Positions 62,736 through 64,000 of a stretch of DNA of 64,000 bases are shown here, piece by piece. The DNA is taken from assembly GCF_022811725.1 (NCBI RefSeq), contig NZ_CP094527.1, positions 4,650,001 through 4,714,000 on the forward strand, given 5' to 3'. The translations under genes were made by a program, and so were the position numbers. Below the pieces are notes generated by a model that worked only from the letters and a program-made list of their open reading frames with translations, was not told where the DNA came from and made no database searches. Source of the stretch: Mucilaginibacter sp. SMC90 (GTDB lineage: Bacteria > Bacteroidota > Bacteroidia > Sphingobacteriales > Sphingobacteriaceae). Each line of letters begins with the position of its first letter. The stretch's first letter is position 1.

Positions 62736-64000
62736 ATGGAAAAGGAAAAACAATTGCTTTTGCTATGCCGGCAGCTTATTGAGCAAATGTTAAACTGGGG
62801 CGATAGTAGTGTTTGGGGCAACGATGATTTTGAGCAGCTAAGCCAGCAAATTTTTGATAAAACACGGGTTCAGCTCAGTGTATCAACTTTGAAAAGAATT
62901 TGGGGCAAGGTGCGCTATGAAAGCTTTCCCAATGCAGCCACCTTAAACGCCCTTGCTTGTTTCCTTGATTACACCAGCTGGCGCGATTTCAGGCAGCACC
63001 ACCAGGTTAACGGAGTAGTTGAACATGCTGTTGAAATAATTGGCCCTGAAGCTCCGCAAACTACTACATCTCCCCAACCCCGTTTACGTTATGTATGGTT
63101 TGGAAGCGCACTATTACTGGTGCTTGGGGCGCTGTTTTTCATGAGCAGCAAACGCAATAAACCCGTTGACCCGGCTTCAATTAAATTCAGCAGTAAGAAA
63201 GTTTCTGACGATTTGCCTAACTCGGTGATATTTAATTACGATGTTTCGGCATTTCACTCCGATAGTGTTTTTATCCAACAGTCATGGGACCCTAACCGCC
63301 GCGAACAAGTTCCGGGTGATGGTAAACAGTTTACCTCAATTTACTACGAGCCAGGTTATTTTATAGCGAAGCTGATTGTAGATAAGCATGTAAAAAAGGA
63401 AACATCGGTATTTATTAAAACCAAGGGATGGAAAGGTATCCTTGATCATGAGCCGGTACCTGTTTATCTTTCGGCAGAGGAAATTAAAGGAAAAGGCTTT
63501 ATGGGAGTTGACGCCAAATTGATTCAGCAAAAATCAGGTACACCCGTTTTTAATAATACCTGGGTAAAATTCGCCAACATCCGCGAATTTCCGGGCATCA
63601 ATGCCGATAACTTTACAATGGATTGCACTTTGCGCAATACTTCAACACCAGGCCAATCCGCCTGCGCCAGGGCCGATCTTACTATCTTAGGCAACGGGAC
63701 CGCAATCGTTATCCCCATAGTTAACACGGGCTGTATCTCCGATATAGGTATTTTGACCGGCACAGACTGGGTTAGTGGCAAAGATCATGACTTAAGCGCT
63801 TTTGGTACCGATATGTCTCAGTTTCAAAATCTGCGTTGTAGTGTAAAAGACCATTTTCTGAGGATCTACCTTAATAACAAGCAAATCTTTGAATACAAGC
63901 AAGCCCAAACCATGGGTCGAATAGTAGGAATCCGGTTTGAGTTTGAAGGCCCCGGAGAGGTTAAGCAATATAAACTGGAAACCCCGGGAGGCTCTGTTTA
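62736..64000 (+). CDS. HTH-like / transmembrane / PKD-like / jelly-roll protein (3' end outside window)
   Basis: ATG 62736 opens a frame that runs without a stop to the window end (421 complete codons). Residues 1-90 are cytoplasmic: LSVSTLKRIWGKVRYESFPN and AATLNALACFLDYTSWRDF look like a helix-turn-helix domain that I recall at the start of many Bacteroidota proteins. One membrane segment follows at about 119-137 (WFGSALLLVLGALFF). Outside, 150-230 resembles a PKD fold and 265-415 a jelly-roll (DNFTMDCTLRNTS, then LRIYLNNKQIFEY, then RIVGIRFEFEGPGEVKQYKL). It is divergent from two jelly-roll genes. Probably a one-component membrane-bound regulator; this is inference. Confidence 0.78.
   Translation, partial: MEKEKQLLLLCRQLIEQMLNWGDSSVWGNDDFEQLSQQIFDKTRVQLSVSTLKRIWGKVRYESFPNAATLNALACFLDYTSWRDFRQHHQVNGVVEHAVEIIGPEAPQTTTSPQPRLRYVWFGSALLLVLGALFFMSSKRNKPVDPASIKFSSKKVSDDLPNSVIFNYDVSAFHSDSVFIQQSWDPNRREQVPGDGKQFTSIYYEPGYFIAKLIVDKHVKKETSVFIKTKGWKGILDHEPVPVYLSAEEIKGKGFMGVDAKLIQQKSGTPVFNNTWVKFANIREFPGINADNFTMDCTLRNTSTPGQSACARADLTILGNGTAIVIPIVNTGCISDIGILTGTDWVSGKDHDLSAFGTDMSQFQNLRCSVKDHFLRIYLNNKQIFEYKQAQTMGRIVGIRFEFEGPGEVKQYKLETPGGSV

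Noticed and set aside
1..64000. CRISPR arrays, tRNA or rRNA genes, prophage, toxin-antitoxin or defence genes
   Set aside because: No regularly spaced repeats, cloverleaf sequences, rRNA signatures, phage structural genes or defence-type domains were seen on either strand.

Overview
The window looks like chromosome of a glycan-degrading Bacteroidota bacterium, most likely Sphingobacteriaceae and close to Mucilaginibacter or Pedobacter. The evidence is three SusC/SusD outer-membrane pairs, glycosidases with signal peptides, several promoters of the Bacteroidota form (TTTG, 19 bases, TAnnTTT), weak Shine-Dalgarno sequences and moderate G+C. The genus is inferred from general gene style. I saw no rRNA, tRNA, CRISPR array or replication origin.

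Positions 1-13480 hold the 3' end of an unidentified gene and then a compact N-acetylglucosamine (GlcNAc) / chitin-oligosaccharide locus: GH20 hexosaminidase, sugar MFS permease, nagA, nagB, a CBM9-like protein without a signal peptide, SusC/SusD, a LacI-family regulator and a NagX-like membrane acetyltransferase. The same 14-bp palindrome, CGTGTACGTACACG, lies in front of all four transcription units. The best promoter puts it directly after the -7 box, so the LacI protein very probably represses the set by blocking transcription start. No GlcNAc kinase is present in the window.

Positions 13666-25450 hold a small conserved gene, then a second, all-minus-strand glycan locus: SusC/SusD, a GntR/LacI-hybrid regulator, a sodium:solute symporter and two (alpha/alpha)6-type glycosidases. 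A different operator, the helically phased direct repeat TTGGTCTATTCTGGTCTATT, occurs identically in front of susC and of the glycosidase pair, each time downstream of a TTTG-N19-TA(C/T)TTTTA promoter. The substrate is not evident.

Positions 25451-41378 are a mixed accessory and housekeeping stretch: two drug-type MFS exporters (one with a TetR regulator and matching operators), SDR plus AraC, an aldehyde dehydrogenase / DUF779 / AraC group, an esterase-TPR protein, a cysteine-free AhpC/TSA-like protein and an L,D-transpeptidase. Three intergenic gaps contain decayed genes: a histidine kinase, a DUF1593 protein and, less surely, an alpha/beta hydrolase.

Positions 41740-53043 hold a third SusC/SusD pair followed by a large FG-GAP/ASPIC protein, a vanadium-haloperoxidase-like PAP2 enzyme and a CxxCH heme-motif protein with FG-GAP repeats. 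This looks like an uncharacterised surface/periplasmic oxidative module. An IS1182-like element (53121-54715) with a frameshifted transposase sits at the exact centre of a 54-bp hairpin palindrome.

Positions 54879-64000 hold a PI-PLC-like secreted enzyme, an outer-membrane barrel, a TMEM175-like channel, GH88, an alpha/beta hydrolase and two tandem secreted jelly-roll proteins. Divergent from these is a large gene cut by the window end. It encodes a protein with an HTH-like N-terminus, one membrane segment, a PKD-like domain and a jelly-roll-like domain, and is a candidate one-component transmembrane regulator.
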